A stretch of 64,000 nucleotides of DNA from Halomonas urumqiensis (GTDB lineage Bacteria; Pseudomonadota; Gammaproteobacteria; Pseudomonadales; Halomonadaceae), in NCBI RefSeq assembly GCF_003028575.1, contig NZ_PYUD01000003.1:1-64000 (forward strand), written 5' to 3'. This document shows positions 8,869-22,932 of this stretch, piece by piece. A model generated the notes under the pieces. The model was not told where the DNA came from. It made no database searches and worked only from the letters and a program-made list of their open reading frames with translations. The position numbers and the translations under genes are program-made. How positions within the stretch are numbered: the first letter of the stretch is position 1; each line of letters starts with the position of its first letter.

Positions 8869-10212
8869 ATGACAACACCACGCAAGATCACCCCGCTAGC
8901 CTATCGGGAGGACCCCCTTGGCTACTTCGCTGCCCTGAGAAGCCGCCCGGGGGCGGTGCTGCTCGACAGTGGCCGGCCGGTGGCGCCCGGGGGGCGCTTC
9001 GACATCCTGTCCAGCGACCCTCTCGTGCAACTGGAGGTGGATGAACACGGCCGCATCCTCGGCGACCGAAAGCTCGCTGGACTATCACCCTTCGTGGCAC
9101 AGCAGGCCTTGCTCGAACGCCTGCCTCATGATGTTCCGGAGAGTGATCTCCCCTTTCTCGGTGGCCTGATCGGCTTCTGGAGCTATGACCTTGGCCGGCG
9201 CCTTGAGCCGGTCGGAAGCCGTGCCGTGCCTGCCGTCGATCTGCCGACAAGCCGCGTTGGCCTGTATGACTGGGCGTTGATCCTCGACCACCAGCATCGC
9301 CAGGGCTGGCTGGTGGCAAGCGACGAGCGCAAGGCACAGGTAGAGCAGTGGCTTGCGGCGCGCCCACCACCCCTCGACCCCTTCCGGCTCACCACGCCTT
9401 TCCAGGCGGAAATGTCGCGTGCGGCCTATCTGCAAAGGTTCGAGGCGGTGCAGCGCTACATCCATTCCGGAGACTGCTACCAGATCAACCTCGCGCAACG
9501 CTTCAGCGCAGCGTTCAAGGGTGACCTATGGGCCGCCTACCTGCGCCTGCGTCGGGCAACCCCCACCCCGTTTTCTGGTTTCATGGCCTGGCAGGACAAG
9601 GCGATCCTGTCGCTCTCGCCTGAACGCTTCATCGAGTGTCGGAATGGCCAGGTGGAAGCCCGGCCGATCAAGGGCACTCGACCCCGCGGCGCGACAGCCG
9701 AGGAGGACCGCCAGCTCGCCGATGCACTGGAAGCCAGCCTCAAGGATCGCGCCGAGAACGTGATGATTGTCGACCTGCTGCGCAACGACCTGGGGCGCGT
9801 GTGCGTGCCGGGAAGCGTCAGGGTGCCCAAGCTTTGCGGCCTGGAGAGCTACGCCAACGTGCACCATCTGGTCAGCGTGGTGAAAGGTGAACTTGACCCC
9901 GACCGCAGGCCGCTCGACCTGCTGGCCGCCGCCTTTCCCGGCGGCTCCATCACCGGCGCCCCCAAGGTGCGCGCCATGCAGATCATCGACGAGCTCGAGC
10001 CCAGCCAGCGAAGCGTCTACTGCGGGAGTCTCGGCTATGTAGACGTACGTGGGCACATGGACACCTCGATCGCCATTCGCACCGCCGTGGCCGATGATGG
10101 TCACCTCCATCTGTGGGGGGGAGGCGGGCTGGTCGCCGATTCGCGAGGGGAAGATGAGTACTGCGAAACACTCGACAAGATTCGCCACCTGATGGCCGCC
10201 TTGAGTGAGTAG
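8869..10212 (+). CDS. pabB: Aminodeoxychorismate synthase component I PabB
   Basis: 447 residues, chorismate-utilising enzyme family: an N-terminal TrpE_N-like region (about 1-150) and the catalytic domain (about 185-440). PIKGTRPRG near residue 268 carries the Lys characteristic of PabB; the TrpE in this same window has PIAGT there, which separates the two. The enzyme makes 4-amino-4-deoxychorismate from chorismate with ammonia from its PabA partner, towards folate. I use the ATG at 8869, with GGGAAG about 10 nt upstream, rather than the TTG just before it. It is a single gene, divergent from the GntR regulator. No pabA or pabC is adjacent. Confidence 0.92.
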   Translation: MTTPRKITPLAYREDPLGYFAALRSRPGAVLLDSGRPVAPGGRFDILSSDPLVQLEVDEHGRILGDRKLAGLSPFVAQQALLERLPHDVPESDLPFLGGLIGFWSYDLGRRLEPVGSRAVPAVDLPTSRVGLYDWALILDHQHRQGWLVASDERKAQVEQWLAARPPPLDPFRLTTPFQAEMSRAAYLQRFEAVQRYIHSGDCYQINLAQRFSAAFKGDLWAAYLRLRRATPTPFSGFMAWQDKAILSLSPERFIECRNGQVEARPIKGTRPRGATAEEDRQLADALEASLKDRAENVMIVDLLRNDLGRVCVPGSVRVPKLCGLESYANVHHLVSVVKGELDPDRRPLDLLAAAFPGGSITGAPKVRAMQIIDELEPSQRSVYCGSLGYVDVRGHMDTSIAIRTAVADDGHLHLWGGGGLVADSRGEDEYCETLDKIRHLMAALSE

Positions 10213-10344
10213 GCAGCACCTTGGTAATTAAAAAATAATTTTTTAGTCCACTAAGAAATAAATATCCAATGAATCGGTATTGGGGGAGACACTAACGGCT
10301 CTGGTAGGGTGACGATCAAGCACGACTCACCCCCTGGAGGGCTC
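10213..10344 (+). promoter_or_regulatory. AT-rich control region upstream of cysH
   Basis: The first half of this 132-bp gap (about 10223-10272) is strikingly AT-rich for this genome and contains a run of As followed by a run of Ts (AAAAAATAATTTTTT). CysB, encoded just downstream of cysH, is known to bind extended AT-rich DNA before sulfur-assimilation promoters, so this is a reasonable place for a CysB site. No exact site can be assigned by eye. Confidence 0.35.
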
Positions 10345-10965
10345 ATGGAAACACAACTCGACATCGTCAACCGAGACCTCGGCAACGACCCCGATGCACT
10401 GATACGCTGGGCCCTGAAACAGGGTAATCGACCCATCTGCACCACCAACTTTCGGCCTTTCGAGGCGGTCATCCTGCACATGGTGACTCGTCATCGCCCC
10501 GATATCCCGGTGGTCTGGATGGACAGTGGCTACAACACCGAGGCCACCTATCGCTTCGCCGACGAGTTGGCCAGGCGCCTCGATCTCAACCTGATCACCT
10601 ACTTGCCGAAGCGCTCACGCGCCCATCGCGAAGCGCTCGAAGGCCCCTTCCCAGGCATCGACGACGCCCGCCATGGCGACTTCACCCAGGAGGTGAAGAT
10701 CGAGCCTTTCGAGCGTGCGCTGCGCGAGATGGCGCCAGACGTCTGGTTCACCGCGCTGCGCGCCGAGGATACGCCGGAGCGTGCTCGCATGGCGCCTCTC
10801 AGTCGCAATGGTGATGGCCTGCTCAAGGTCGCTCCGCTGTTGCAGTGGAGCGCGCGGGACATGTACCAGTATCTCGAAGCCCACGATCTGCCCAACAACT
10901 TCGACTACTTCGACCCCACCAAGGTGGAAGAAAAACGCGAGTGCGGGCTTCATCTGCAGCACTGA
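10345..10965 (+). CDS. cysH: Phosphoadenylyl-sulfate (PAPS) reductase family protein CysH
   Basis: 206 residues. A PAPS-reductase fold is indicated by TTNFRPFEAV (about 33-42) in the nucleotide-loop position, VVWMDSGYNTEATYRFADEL, and the C-terminal catalytic ECGLH ending six residues before the stop. The family reduces activated sulfate to sulfite with thioredoxin. The two Cys-Cys pairs that bind the iron-sulfur cluster in APS reductases are absent, favouring PAPS as substrate. It is shorter than the E. coli enzyme, mainly at the N-terminus. The ATG at 10345 has GGAGG 6 nt upstream; a longer start at 10309 has none. It lies convergent with cysB, its expected activator gene, and close to trxA. 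Confidence 0.85.
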   Translation: METQLDIVNRDLGNDPDALIRWALKQGNRPICTTNFRPFEAVILHMVTRHRPDIPVVWMDSGYNTEATYRFADELARRLDLNLITYLPKRSRAHREALEGPFPGIDDARHGDFTQEVKIEPFERALREMAPDVWFTALRAEDTPERARMAPLSRNGDGLLKVAPLLQWSARDMYQYLEAHDLPNNFDYFDPTKVEEKRECGLHLQH

Positions 10966-11009
10966 GCCAAGTCGCCAAGGCGGCGATTCATCAAGGCTCC
11001 ACCAGAAAC

Positions 11010-11044
11010 GAGACGGCCGCCAGGATCACCCTGGAGGCCGTCTC
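11010..11044. terminator. Hairpin between convergent cysH and cysB
   Basis: A 9-bp perfect outer stem (11010-11018 with 11036-11044, GAGACGGCC) is extended inside by partial pairing. It lies 45 bp past the cysH stop and 34 bp past the cysB stop, so it may serve both strands. The T-tracts after it are short. Confidence 0.6.
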
Positions 11045-11077
11045 TTGTATTGGCTCGTGTCAAAAAGCGGGCGAGTC

Positions 11078-12073
<996 letters not shown>

Positions 12074-12279
12074 TCACAAAAGCGCATAAAGGCTGAAAAA
12101 TTAATCACTTTATAGCATATCAATCAGCACAATGCGTCAGGTGATGATCCACCCAACAGCCACCCGCCAAGCTTTCGCATTTGCCAGCGCCATGGTCGAC
12201 CGCTAACATCAGCCGGCCAGGCATACCTCTGGTGTGCCCCGAATACGCTCGATGTAGCGCAACGCAACTGGAGAATCCC

Positions 12280-12603
12280 ATGGCCAACAATGTCGATGTC
12301 ACCAACGCCAACTTCGAGCAGGAAGTCCTCAAGGCCGAGACACCGGTTCTGCTGAAGTTCTGGGCACCCTGGTGCGGTCCTTGCAAGGTGATGGCACCGG
12401 TGGTCGACGAGGTCGCCGAAGAGCGCAACGGCAGCCTCAAGGTCGTCAGCATCAACGTGGACGATGCCCCCGAAATTGCCGCCGAACAAGGCGTGCGAGG
12501 CGTGCCCACCGTCATGCTGTTCAAGTCTGGCGCCAAGGTGGCCTCGCTGGTCGGTGCTCAGTCCAAGTCGCAACTCTCGCAGTTCATCGATCAGAACGCC
12601 TGA
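12280..12603 (+). CDS. trxA: Thioredoxin TrxA
   Basis: 107 residues, a single thioredoxin domain with the active site WAPWCGPCK (Cys32, Cys35) and the cis-proline loop GVPTVMLF. It is a general disulfide reductase and the likely electron donor for the nearby CysH. The ATG at 12280 has GGAG upstream. An in-frame extension to 12181 lacks family similarity and is ignored. It is followed by a strong GC hairpin and a convergent permease gene. Confidence 0.96.
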   Translation: MANNVDVTNANFEQEVLKAETPVLLKFWAPWCGPCKVMAPVVDEVAEERNGSLKVVSINVDDAPEIAAEQGVRGVPTVMLFKSGAKVASLVGAQSKSQLSQFIDQNA

Positions 12604-12624
12604 TCCCAGACGAGCGTCGCCCCC

Positions 12625-12652
12625 CATCGCCCCGGCCTCGGCCGGGGCGATG
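12625..12652. terminator. Terminator hairpin after trxA
   Basis: A perfect 12-bp stem, CATCGCCCCGGC (12625-12636) with its complement at 12641-12652 and a 4-nt loop, starts 21 bp after the trxA stop. It abuts the end of the convergent permease gene. No long T-tract follows. Confidence 0.65.
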
Positions 12653-12656
12653 TCGT

Positions 12657-13787
12657 TCAGGGGCCGCCCTCTTTGTCCACCTGACGATTGCGCACCGACT
12701 CATTGCGTACCGATGGAGGCTGGTCAGCCCCCTCCAGCGAGCCTCCCGCACCCGGCCCCAGCAAGCGGGCGATCCAGCGGGTCTCGGGATGACTGTCCAG
12801 GGCAATCTTCAGCGTCATGGTCAACACCACCGACAGCAACATGCCCGCCGCACCGAAAATCCACCCCCACACCACCAGTGACAGGAAGGCAATGAAGGTC
12901 GACAGTCCCAGCGCGCGGCCCATGACGCGCGGCTCGACGATATTGCCGAGCACGAAATTGATGCCCAGATAGGCCGCCGCGAGCAGCACGGCATCGAACA
13001 GGCCACCTTCCGGTGACACCAGCAGCAGCATCACCGGGGGAACAGCAGCGATGGCGGAGCCGATGTTGGGAATGAAATTCAACGCGAAGGCCATCACCGC
13101 CCACAACAGCGGAAATTCCACCCCCACCAGTTGGCAAGCTACCCACACCAGGGCACCGGTCACCAGGCTGATCATCGTCTTGACCGCCAGATAGCGCTTG
13201 AGGGTGCGGCTGAACTCGTTGAAGCGTTGCAGGCTGGGCGCGGGATTGACCAGCGCACGGGAGAGCTTGTGGCGAAAGTTCATGGCTTCGAACAGCATGA
13301 ACATCACCAGCAGCGCCACGATGACACTCTGCATCAACAGGTTGCCGACTTCACCGAGAAACGCCGGCACGAAGCCTCCCACCTGCTCCATGTCCATCAG
13401 GCTCGCCAGGCGATCCGGATCGATGGCAAGCCCCAGGTTCGCGAGCCCCGCCAGCAGGTCGAAGTAGTATTCGTAGAGTTTTTCCTCGATGCCCGGCAGC
13501 GCATCGACGAAGGTGCCGAAGCTGTTGACCAGCAGCAGACCCAACAGGGAAATCAGTCCACCCAGGACTACCAGGGTCAGCCACACCGCAAGCCGCAGGC
13601 TGAGTCCCAGGCGATTGAGCCACTGGATCGGCGCCGTGCAGACCACGGCAATGAATATCGCCAGCAACAGCGGCACCAGCAGGCTGGAGCCCGCCTTCAT
13701 GCCAAACACGATGACCACCAGCGCCGCCAGCGCCAGCGTCAGGTTCAACGGGATGATACGCGGGGTATCATCGTTATAAAGCGGCAT
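12657..13787 (-). CDS. AI-2E family transporter (PerM-like permease)
   Basis: 376 residues with about eight hydrophobic segments and a central hydrophilic stretch, the pattern of the AI-2E/PerM/YdiK family. Conserved features include PLLWAVMAFALNFIPNIGS and NIVEPRVMGRALGLS in the C-terminal half. It sits in the inner membrane. Members have been linked to AI-2 export or Na+/H+ antiport, so the substrate cannot be named. The start at 13787 (MPLYNDD) has AGGAAG about 8 nt upstream; the longer frame from 13925 overlaps the divergent leader region. Convergent with trxA. Confidence 0.88.
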   Translation of the reverse strand: MPLYNDDTPRIIPLNLTLALAALVVIVFGMKAGSSLLVPLLLAIFIAVVCTAPIQWLNRLGLSLRLAVWLTLVVLGGLISLLGLLLVNSFGTFVDALPGIEEKLYEYYFDLLAGLANLGLAIDPDRLASLMDMEQVGGFVPAFLGEVGNLLMQSVIVALLVMFMLFEAMNFRHKLSRALVNPAPSLQRFNEFSRTLKRYLAVKTMISLVTGALVWVACQLVGVEFPLLWAVMAFALNFIPNIGSAIAAVPPVMLLLVSPEGGLFDAVLLAAAYLGINFVLGNIVEPRVMGRALGLSTFIAFLSLVVWGWIFGAAGMLLSVVLTMTLKIALDSHPETRWIARLLGPGAGGSLEGADQPPSVRNESVRNRQVDKEGGP

Positions 13788-13959
13788 CCGATAGCTTCCT
13801 TGTGTCAGAACAGGGTCATCATGCCCCTTGGCAGCGCCTGCAACAATGTGTCGGGCCAATACCCACCGCGGAACCTTTACCCGAACCCTCGCTCGAAGTG
13901 GCGCCGGGCAATGCTCGCCCACCACTCACCGCGCATCTTTCAATGCAAGGAGGCATGCC

Positions 13960-14733
13960 ATGTCATTCGCCATTCCATTTCGCCAGTTGGGGCTGGTGGC
14001 ACTGCTCGCAGGCGCTACGCTTGCCACCACTTCGCTCCAGGCGGACACCCCCGCTACGCCGCGACTCGATGTCGCCGCCGAGGCGCAAATCGATGTCGTG
14101 CCGGATCGCGCCACGCTAACCGCGCGGCTATGGGAACGCACCGCCGCCATTTCCCAGCAGGAGGACGTCAGCGCCGACCCCGATGCCCTGCGCGAGGCCC
14201 GCGAGCGCCTCGAATCGCGCTCGGCCGAGCTGATCCAGACCATGGAAGCCGCGGGGCTCGAGAGCGAGGCGATCAACGCCGGATCACTGAGCGTTCAGCC
14301 CGAGTTCGTGGCGTCGCCACGGCGCAGCGATGAAGAGCAGGAAACCCTGGTGCGCACTCGCCTGGAGCGGCCATTCGAGGTCAAGGTCGACGACCTGGAG
14401 CGTCTGCCCGTGCTGCTGGATGCCCTCACCGAAGCAGGCGTCAACTCCCTGGATGGGGTGACCTACGACCTGGCCGACCGCGACGCCGCCACCGACGAGG
14501 CGTTGGTCAAGGCATTGGAAAAGGCCCGCCACAAAGCGGACTTGATGGCCGAGACGCTGGGCGTGACGCTGGGCGACGTGATGTCGGTCAGCGAGACCCG
14601 CTCGCCGGTGTTCGCCCCGCGCATGATGGCGATGAGCGCCGATGCCCGGGAAAGCGCCCCGCAGGCGGAGTATCGCCCCGGCACCATCGCCATCGAAGCG
14701 GGCGTGAGTGTCAGCTGGGAAATCGAGCGGTAA
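13960..14733 (+). CDS. SIMPL-domain (DUF541) periplasmic protein
   Basis: 257 residues. Residues 1-27 form a signal peptide ending TTSLQA. The rest is a SIMPL/DUF541 domain (about 32-255) with the typical ATDEALVKALEKARHKA region and a C-terminal beta segment (EAGVSVSWEI). Relatives include E. coli YggE and BP26-type proteins, which are periplasmic and linked to oxidative stress tolerance; the molecular role is not established. AAGGAGG stands 6 nt before the ATG. It is divergent from the permease gene and ends 6 bp from the convergent serS stop. Confidence 0.88.
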   Translation: MSFAIPFRQLGLVALLAGATLATTSLQADTPATPRLDVAAEAQIDVVPDRATLTARLWERTAAISQQEDVSADPDALREARERLESRSAELIQTMEAAGLESEAINAGSLSVQPEFVASPRRSDEEQETLVRTRLERPFEVKVDDLERLPVLLDALTEAGVNSLDGVTYDLADRDAATDEALVKALEKARHKADLMAETLGVTLGDVMSVSETRSPVFAPRMMAMSADARESAPQAEYRPGTIAIEAGVSVSWEIER

Positions 14734-14739
14734 GCCCGA

Positions 14740-19395
<4,656 letters not shown>

Positions 19396-19433
19396 GCGAC
19401 TGGCAAAGCCCCATACAGCAAGGCGCCACCCAT

Positions 19434-20645
19434 TCACGCGCCCTGGCGCAGGCGCATGTCTCGCACGGCCCGGTAGAGTGGCACGCCGATCTGTGAAAAC
19501 AGTGCCATGCCCCAGACGACATTGCCCACCGCCGAGGGCACGGACGGATGGATGACCAGCACCACCAATGCCCCCGCGATCCCGAAGAGGCGCACCCCAC
19601 CGCTGTGATATCGACAGGTGATGTCCCGGCCCTCGACGAGCGACTGCAGCACCCAGAGCGATACCAGAAAGACAGCAAGCCCGACGGTGCCGATGGCGCC
19701 ATAACCGGTGGGGTAAGGCTCCCAGAATCCGACGTAGACTTCGCCTGCCAGCGCCACCCCGATCAGCACCGCGCTCCACAGAATCGTGATATGGGCGAAC
19801 CAGTAGGCCAACAGAACACCGGTGGCACGGCTCCTTGGCTTGGCATTGCCGGCGCTGTCGAAATAAATCCAGGCCAGCGCGAACAGCGATAGCCCGCCCA
19901 TGATCAAGTTGAACAGCGTGCCGGCTCCGACCTTGTCGATCCCCTTGTCGGCAAGCGTCACCACCAGCTTGAAGAACCCCTCGCCCAGCAGGATGAGCAT
20001 CAACAGGCCGAAGCGTTCGGAAAGATGACCAAGCCGAGGCACGAACCGCTCGAAGCGCAGCGTGCCCACCACCGGCAGCATGTACTGCAGCTGGATCAGC
20101 ACCACGCCCGCCCCAAAGACCCAATAGCCGAGGGGACGCGGCAGTAAGGCAGACAAGGCGAACAGCCCGGCAAGGATGAAGAAGTTGCGCCCCTGTTCCT
20201 GAGCCAGCGAACTCCTCTCGGCGCCGAGATGCCGCGCTCGCCAATAGAGATAGCCCGTCAGGGCCCGGTTCAGGGCGTAGCCCAAGGCGAAATATGGCCA
20301 CCCACCCTCTGATATCTGCGGAATGGACGCGGCGATCACCATCATCGTCACGATCTGCACGGCCATAATTACCCGATGCGGTATGTCCGTGGAGATATAC
20401 AGCGAGTTGTAGACCGAGCAATCCGCCCAGGCGAAGAAGATGGCCACGAACAGCCCCGAGAAGACCAGGACCCCGGGCCAGTCGAGATGGTGAGACAGAT
20501 AATTCCCGAGGATGAAGATAGTGACCACATGGATCAGATCGAAGAACAACTCGACCCAGTGGACGTGATCACTGGCCCCCTCGACATCCATGTGATGGCG
20601 CGGGCGGCGCCAGATCGGGAAATCCTGTAATGGCTGGTGGTTCAT
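19434..20645 (-). CDS. Low temperature requirement protein A (LtrA) family membrane protein
   Basis: 403 residues with about ten or more hydrophobic segments. Both LtrA signatures are present: HVHWVELFFDLIHV near residues 27-40 and LSERFGLLMLILLGEGFF near 207. Named after a Listeria cold-growth gene; the biochemical role is unknown. It sits in the inner membrane. Convergent with ydiJ, with no evident partner gene, and it marks the left border of the AT-rich accessory stretch. No strong ribosome site is visible before the ATG. Confidence 0.88.
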   Translation of the reverse strand: MNHQPLQDFPIWRRPRHHMDVEGASDHVHWVELFFDLIHVVTIFILGNYLSHHLDWPGVLVFSGLFVAIFFAWADCSVYNSLYISTDIPHRVIMAVQIVTMMVIAASIPQISEGGWPYFALGYALNRALTGYLYWRARHLGAERSSLAQEQGRNFFILAGLFALSALLPRPLGYWVFGAGVVLIQLQYMLPVVGTLRFERFVPRLGHLSERFGLLMLILLGEGFFKLVVTLADKGIDKVGAGTLFNLIMGGLSLFALAWIYFDSAGNAKPRSRATGVLLAYWFAHITILWSAVLIGVALAGEVYVGFWEPYPTGYGAIGTVGLAVFLVSLWVLQSLVEGRDITCRYHSGGVRLFGIAGALVVLVIHPSVPSAVGNVVWGMALFSQIGVPLYRAVRDMRLRQGA

Positions 20646-20681
20646 CGGTAATTGTCCCGTGATGGTACGGCCTGCTCGCTT

Positions 20682-20783
20682 TCACTCATACTGCAGGACA
20701 TTGACGAGTCTACCGAACGGATCACGGACGTGGCATCTTCGCACTCCCCAAGCCTTGCTCACCGGCCCATACGCGACCAAATC
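20682..20783 (-). pseudogene. Remnant of a glyoxalase/VOC-fold gene (C-terminus only)
   Basis: Thirty-three codons reading WGVRRCHVRDPFGRLVNVLQ and ending in TGA resemble the last strands of VOC-family proteins (WG.R....DPFGN). An in-frame TAA at 20784-20786 closes the frame upstream. A further open frame continues to about 20950 on the same strand but shows no family I recognise. This is best read as a decayed gene 37 bp upstream of the ltrA start. Confidence 0.5.
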
Positions 20784-20957
20784 TTAGACATCTATTGGTG
20801 ACCCTGGAAATGCAAGACAAAACAGATAGCGCACACCGAATTGGCCATATGGATAATCGAACACCTCAATGTATCCCTTGGTCCTGATGCACCCGGCGTA
20901 TCGGCGAATATTCGATGGCTCCACATAAGCCGCTTCTCTTATCCGGCATTCTCCTTC

Positions 20958-21013
20958 CTATCACTAACGCCCTATCACTAACGCCCTATCACTAACGCCC
21001 TGCCACTAACCCG
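20958..21013. repeat. 14-bp tandem repeat, 3 exact copies plus 1 degenerate
   Basis: CTATCACTAACGCC is repeated exactly at 20958, 20972 and 20986; a fourth copy from 21000 has changes (CTGCCACTAACCC). Head-to-tail without spacers, so not a CRISPR. Confidence 0.9.
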
Positions 21014-21201
21014 AAGCGTCAGTTGGTGCGGCGTCTCCTGGAACGAGGAATGTTTTCTTGAGCTCAAGCTCCGAGAAAATCCGCCCCTGAAACACATCAG
21101 CTTATCCAGCAAACCGCCCAGAAAAACGCCCAGCAAAAGACCACCAAGCCATTGATTTATAAAAATAAAACGTTGGCAGGCATTGTGTTCATTCAACCAA
21201 A

Positions 21202-21227
21202 TGCAACGCTATACTCTGTCCGTTGCA
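21202..21227. promoter_or_regulatory. Inverted repeat over a possible -10 element upstream of the symporter
   Basis: TGCAACG (21202-21208) and CGTTGCA (21221-21227) are perfect complements 12 bp apart, enclosing TATACT (21210-21215), a plausible -10. This geometry suits a repressor site. It lies about 85 bp before the symporter start. Confidence 0.4.
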
Positions 21228-21309
21228 ACAGCGATTCAACAATAACATGCACCGTGAGATCACTCGTCGTCAGTTCACATAATTTCACTGAACGGATGGA
21301 GCTAGACAA

Positions 21310-22746
21310 ATGGATATTATCGAGAGTTTTTTCGGGTTGCTGGGCGACCTGACATGGGGGTGGGCACTAGTCCCGCTGCTGGTGATTTTCGGAGTCTTCA
21401 TCACTTTGATGACCGGCTTTGTGCAGTTCACTTTTTTCAAGCGCATGTTTGGTGTGCTGACGGGTGACAAGGAGTCAGCCGACCCGAACAGCGTCAGCGC
21501 ACGCGCTGCCCTGATGCTTTCAGTGGGCGGGCGCGTAGGCGGCGGTAACATTGCCGGGGTTGCGGTGGCGATTACCCTGGGCGGCCCGGGCGCGGTGTTC
21601 TGGATGTGGGCCATTGCCCTGGTCGGGATGGCGACCAGCCTGGTGGAATGCTCGATCGCCCAGTTATTCAAACGCCGTCAACCAGATGGCACCTTCAGAG
21701 GGGGCCCCGCCAATTCGATTATTCATGGCCTGGGCGCCGAGTATAAATGGCTGGCCGTGTTTTACGCTTTCTGCCTGCTGGCCGCCTTTGGGCTAGGCTT
21801 CAACGCTTTTCAGGGCAACACGGTCGCCGGCTCCATCGAAAGCAGCCTGGGGGTCAGCCGTTATCTCACCGGCGCCTTGCTGGCAGGCGTGACCGCACTG
21901 ATCGTGTTTGGTGGCATTCGCCGCATCGCCAAAATTTCCGAGGTGGTTGTACCCGTCATGGCCATGCTCTACCTGCTGATGGCCATCGTGATCATCTTCT
22001 TGAACATCACCGAAGTTCCCGGCGTGATCGCCACCATAGTAGCCAATGCCTTTGGTTTTGAGGAAGCCGTGGGCGGTGGCATGGGTGCCGCCATTGCCAA
22101 TGGTATCCGGCGTGGACTGTTCTCCAACGAGGCTGGCCTGGGTTCAGCCCCCAATGTGGCCGCCGCCGCGGATGTCCGTCATCCGGTCAGCCAGGGAATC
22201 ACCCAGTCGTTCTCGGTATTCATCGATACCATGCTGATCTGCTCCTGTACCGCCTTTGTGATTCTACTCGGCGGCGTCTATGCACCGGGGGCGGAAGAAA
22301 TCGACGGCGTAGTGCTGACCCAACAATCCATGGCGTACCACCTGGGCGACTGGACCCAATACCTGCTGTCGTTCATGGTCCTGCTGTTTGCCTTCAGCTC
22401 CATCATCTATAACTACTACCTGGGCGAGAACGCCGTGGCCGTGATGAGCCAGAATCCGCTGGCCACTCAAGTGTTGCGGGTAATTATTGTCGCGGTCGTT
22501 TTCCTGGGTGCCGCAGCACCGGGAGCAACCGCCGTGTTCTTCTTCTCCGACCCGATGATGGGCCTGCTTGCAGTGGTCAACCTGGTCGCTATCATGATGT
22601 TGCTGCCCGTCTGCCTGCGCCTGCTCAAAGACTTCCGTCACCAGCTTGCCCAGGGAGTCCAGCGCCCGGTACTGGATTCACAGCAGTACTCGGATCTGGA
22701 TATCGACCATTCCGCCTGGGAGCATCACAAAGCGGAAGAGCGCTGA
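21310..22746 (+). CDS. Sodium:alanine/glycine symporter (AGCS family)
   Basis: 478 residues with about eleven hydrophobic segments. AGCS hallmarks are present: GRVGGGNIAGVAVAITLGGPG near 75-95 and NGIRRGLFSNEAGLGSAP near 268-285, where substrate and sodium bind in family structures. It takes up alanine, glycine or a related amino acid with Na+ across the inner membrane; the exact substrate is not readable. GGAG lies 8 nt before the ATG. It is a single-gene unit closed by a strong hairpin. Base composition is less GC-rich than the neighbouring core genes. Confidence 0.93.
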   Translation: MDIIESFFGLLGDLTWGWALVPLLVIFGVFITLMTGFVQFTFFKRMFGVLTGDKESADPNSVSARAALMLSVGGRVGGGNIAGVAVAITLGGPGAVFWMWAIALVGMATSLVECSIAQLFKRRQPDGTFRGGPANSIIHGLGAEYKWLAVFYAFCLLAAFGLGFNAFQGNTVAGSIESSLGVSRYLTGALLAGVTALIVFGGIRRIAKISEVVVPVMAMLYLLMAIVIIFLNITEVPGVIATIVANAFGFEEAVGGGMGAAIANGIRRGLFSNEAGLGSAPNVAAAADVRHPVSQGITQSFSVFIDTMLICSCTAFVILLGGVYAPGAEEIDGVVLTQQSMAYHLGDWTQYLLSFMVLLFAFSSIIYNYYLGENAVAVMSQNPLATQVLRVIIVAVVFLGAAAPGATAVFFFSDPMMGLLAVVNLVAIMMLLPVCLRLLKDFRHQLAQGVQRPVLDSQQYSDLDIDHSAWEHHKAEER

Positions 22747-22784
22747 TACTCAGCGGATAAGCTTAAAGCCCTCGCGCTAATGAA

Positions 22785-22819
22785 ATGCACCCCGAAGGTT
22801 ACCAGCCTTCGGGGTGCAT
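22785..22819 (+). terminator. Terminator hairpin after the symporter gene
   Basis: A perfect 14-bp stem (22785-22798 with 22806-22819) and a 7-nt loop lie 38 bp after the stop and are followed by CTTTG. Confidence 0.8.
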
Positions 22820-22867
22820 CTTTGAACAATCAATGTGATGCATCGGCTCCGATTTAATTTGCGATTT

Positions 22868-22888
22868 AATTGGGTTCTGTCCTCAATT
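22868..22888. repeat. Hairpin repeat copy A (REP/RAYT-like)
   Basis: A 21-base imperfect palindrome with core TTGGGTTCTGTCC and flanking AATT arms. It closely resembles copy B at 24133-24153. Together they bracket the GFA, DUF3291 and truncated VOC genes. Confidence 0.5.
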
Positions 22889-22932
22889 TTTAATTGCCGA
22901 TTTTCCCATGGTGGGGCTCTCAGCAGTTCCCA

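Larger units (their letters stand above)
20787..21309. other. AT-rich intergenic stretch between ltrA and the symporter
   Basis: No intact gene is supported. The stretch holds a decayed minus-strand open frame (20787 to about 20950), a 14-bp tandem repeat (20958-21013), and the probable promoter area of the symporter with an inverted repeat at 21202-21227. A 72-codon minus frame at 20978-21196 with one hydrophobic segment reads through the tandem repeat and looks fortuitous. Confidence 0.5.

Noticed and set aside
20958..21013. Possible CRISPR array
   Set aside because: Units are contiguous with no spacers and there are no cas genes.
20978..21196. 72-codon minus frame with a hydrophobic segment
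   Set aside because: It reads through the tandem repeat, has no ribosome site, and lies in decayed AT-rich DNA.
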